A DNA stretch of 64,000 bases from Flavobacterium sp. (GTDB lineage Bacteria; Bacteroidota; Bacteroidia; Flavobacteriales; Flavobacteriaceae), in assembly GCF_028689845.1 (NCBI RefSeq), contig NZ_JAQVCH010000008.1:36858-100857 (forward strand), read 5' to 3'. Position 1 is the stretch's first letter. Each line of letters begins with the position of its first letter. Both the position numbers and the translations under genes were made by a program. Of the stretch, positions 62,464-64,000 are shown piece by piece. The notes below the pieces were generated by a model. That model saw only the letters and a list, made by a program, of their open reading frames with translations. It did not search any database and was not told the DNA's origin.

Positions 62464-63006
62464 ATGGGTTTTTTGGACATAATCATTCTTATTTTATTAT
62501 TAATTGGACTTTATAAAGGTATTAAAAATGGCTTTTTTGTGGAAATAGCCTCTTTAGTTGCTTTTGTAATTGGCGTTTTTATTGCGATTAAATTTTCTTA
62601 TTTAGTTAAAAATATTTTAATCAAATGGGTGAATTGGTCGCCAGAAACAATTCAAATTTCTGCTTTTATATTGACTTTAATTTTGTTAGTTATTGGAGTT
62701 CATTTATTAGCAAAAATATTTACTAAAATAGCCGATTTTGCTTTTTTAGGTTGGGTAAACAAAGTAGCCGGCGGAATTTTTAGTGTCCTGAAAACAGCTT
62801 TGTTAATTGGAATTTTTTTGAATTTAGTCCAAAAGATAAATAGTGACAATCAATTTATTTCTAAAGAAAAACAAGAGAAATCAATATTCTACAAACCAAT
62901 TTTAACTACAACAGCCTTTTTGATGCCGATGTTAACTCGATGGGTTGATGATATTAAAAAGAGTTACGAGGAAACTACCTCTAATGTTGATGATACAATT
63001 AGTTGA
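62464..63006 (+). CDS. CvpA-family membrane protein
   Basis: An inner-membrane protein of 180 residues with four hydrophobic helices (DIIILILLLIGLYKGIKNGF, ASLVAFVIGVFIAI, ISAFILTLILLVIGVHLLA, KTALLIGIFLNLV). The FxxxxxxxLxxGxxxGF start and VNKVAGGIFSVLKT are typical of CvpA/colicin V production proteins, whose molecular role is unclear. It is followed by a bidirectional terminator. Confidence 0.9.
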   Translation: MGFLDIIILILLLIGLYKGIKNGFFVEIASLVAFVIGVFIAIKFSYLVKNILIKWVNWSPETIQISAFILTLILLVIGVHLLAKIFTKIADFAFLGWVNKVAGGIFSVLKTALLIGIFLNLVQKINSDNQFISKEKQEKSIFYKPILTTTAFLMPMLTRWVDDIKKSYEETTSNVDDTIS

Positions 63007-63047
63007 TTTTAACTATTCGTAAAAAAATTACTTGAGAAATATCAATA

Positions 63048-63088
63048 AAAAAGCAAACAATTAATAAGGTATTTATTGTTTGCTTTTT
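63048..63088. terminator. Bidirectional terminator
   Basis: A 14-bp perfect inverted repeat AAAAAGCAAACAAT (63048-63061) / ATTGTTTGCTTTTT (63075-63088) lies between the convergent cvpA and T9SS genes, with A and T tracts on its two sides. Confidence 0.9.
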
Positions 63089-63102
63089 AATGATAGTGTT
63101 GT

Positions 63103-63897
63103 TTATCTAACAACAATAATTTCTTTTTTATAAAACCCTTTTGATGTAAACACGTTTAAAATATAATGACCTTTTTTTAAGGTGACATTTGATATTTCTA
63201 TTTTATCTGAGTCAAATCTTTTTGAGAATACTATATTTCCGTAAAAATCATAAATTTTTACATCATTATTATTAGTAACTCTTCCAAGAGGATTATCATC
63301 ACACGGATCAATTGGTGGATAAATCACTTCAATCGAAATGTTTCCAGGCTCTCCACTGTTGGCATTTACTGGATTTGGAAATACTAAAAGAGAACCTTCA
63401 CAGGGGTCTGGACCGCCACCATTTGGATTATACACATTAACGTTTTTATAATAAATACCATCTGTTCCACAACTATTTACTGCAACACAATCAACAGAGT
63501 AAGTTCCGATACAATTACCCCAATTAACGGTTGCTGTGGGGGATGTTGTTGTGATAGTTAATGTATTATTTGGTGCAAACTTTGGTAAAACAACACCATT
63601 GGGACATGTTGTTAGTCCTAAACTATTTGTGGTACATCCGCAATTAGTTGAAAGATTAGAGAGTGTCCAATAATAACTTGTTGCACCGTGTACAGTAGTG
63701 ACAGTATAAGTAGTTGTTGTGTTATAGGGAACATTGTTATAACCACCATAAATATTTTGGTCTTGCACATCTGGACGGCCTACCCAAATTCTTTTTGGAG
63801 CCGGTGTTGCTGAACCACATCTATCATTGCTGTAACTAACATTTAAAGTAATATACCCACTTTGATTGGGGTTTGGATATACTAATTTAGCTTCCAG
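63103..63897 (-). pseudogene. T9SS cargo gene truncated at its 5' end
   Basis: C-terminal part of a secreted protein. The frame is open from about 63897, reading LVYPNPNQSGYITLNVSYSN and then Ig/PKD-like material (TYTVTTVHGATSYYWTLSN, TYSVDCVAVNSCGT), and ends with a T9SS sorting domain (VFPNPVNANSGEPGN to GFYKKEIIVVR). At 63898-63900 there is an in-frame stop and no start codon is present, and the sequence beyond turns into an IS3-type transposase gene on the opposite strand. The simplest reading is disruption by an insertion sequence. Confidence 0.82.
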
Positions 63898-63930
63898 TTA
63901 AAGTTAAGAATAAAATCTTATTTTTAACCT

Positions 63931-64000
63931 ATGAAACGAGAAAGAAAAATTTATGATGCAGCTTTTAAGACCAAAGCTGTGCAACTAAGCAACGAAAGGG
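63931..64000 (+). mobile_element. IS3-family element, start of transposase OrfA (cut by window end)
   Basis: An ATG at 63931 opens KRERKIYDAAFKTKAVQLSN, matching the N terminus of IS3-family OrfA (helix-turn-helix) proteins. The rest lies beyond the window. The left terminal repeat must lie between about 63870 and 63930, but I cannot fix its first base. Confidence 0.75.

Noticed and set aside
1..64000. tRNA, rRNA or riboswitch genes
   Set aside because: No cloverleaf, CCA-ended or ribosomal sequence was recognised by eye. A covariance-model scan would be needed to exclude small RNAs.

Overview
The window looks like chromosomal DNA from a Flavobacterium-like member of the Bacteroidota (family Flavobacteriaceae). 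The evidence is the strong A+T bias, several secreted proteins ending in type IX secretion (T9SS) sorting domains, promoter-like TAnnTTTG boxes, a wholly aerobic protoheme pathway, and Bacteroidota-typical families such as SDR-type threonine dehydrogenase, fused GNAT/nitrilase, a PolB-like exonuclease and lipoproteins. No rRNA, tRNA, CRISPR array or prophage was seen.

Layout. 0-6.2 kb: the 3' end of a subtilisin-like T9SS protease, a 3'-5' exonuclease, then a decayed stretch with gene remnants, palindromes, an RCC1-repeat T9SS protein and a frameshifted T9SS pseudogene. 6.2-9.3 kb: a DUF1573 protein, a histidine kinase/response regulator pair and a lipoprotein cytochrome c. 9.5-25.5 kb: a large heme region. 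On the minus strand the order is hemA-hemC-ktrB-ktrA-hemD-hemE-[RAYT transposase with REP palindromes]-hemF-serine hydrolase-hemB. On the plus strand, divergently, are araC-type regulator-hemH-MATE-lipoprotein-hemJ-histidine kinase-crotonase. Together these encode every step from glutamyl-tRNA to protoheme except glutamate-1-semialdehyde aminomutase (hemL), which is not in the window. 27.9-38.3 kb: S41 peptidase, a T9SS protein, HD hydrolase, acyl-ACP desaturase with plsC, recA, an ECF sigma factor followed by a protein carrying both an inner-membrane helix and an outer-membrane barrel, and a small cluster with a truncated-hemoglobin-like lipoprotein. 38.3-49.8 kb: threonine dehydrogenase, mfd, an ACT-like protein, YraN, LD-carboxypeptidase, metG, an EamA transporter and a HAD hydrolase. 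49.8-63.0 kb: a secreted unknown, an HDAC-family protein, a CBS protein, an HRDC protein with two tandem short SSBs, GNAT/nitrilase, an M28 peptidase, gpsA, pheS and cvpA. 63.1-64.0 kb: a T9SS protein whose 5' part is cut off beside the start of an IS3-type transposase gene.

The most interesting signals are: (1) a ten-palindrome REP array with its RAYT transposase inside the heme operon, including a tandem duplication that copied the first codons of hemF; (2) a perfect 17-bp palindrome plus a degenerate copy 51 bp away in the divergent hemA/araC intergenic region; (3) the sigma factor/IM-helix-OM-barrel pair; (4) a dispersed-repeat-like sequence read in frame inside metG; (5) the lipoprotein globin cluster; and (6) the tandem tail-less SSBs with a shared leader. 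None of these is proven to be a new system. Family names were assigned by recognising motifs, without database searches.
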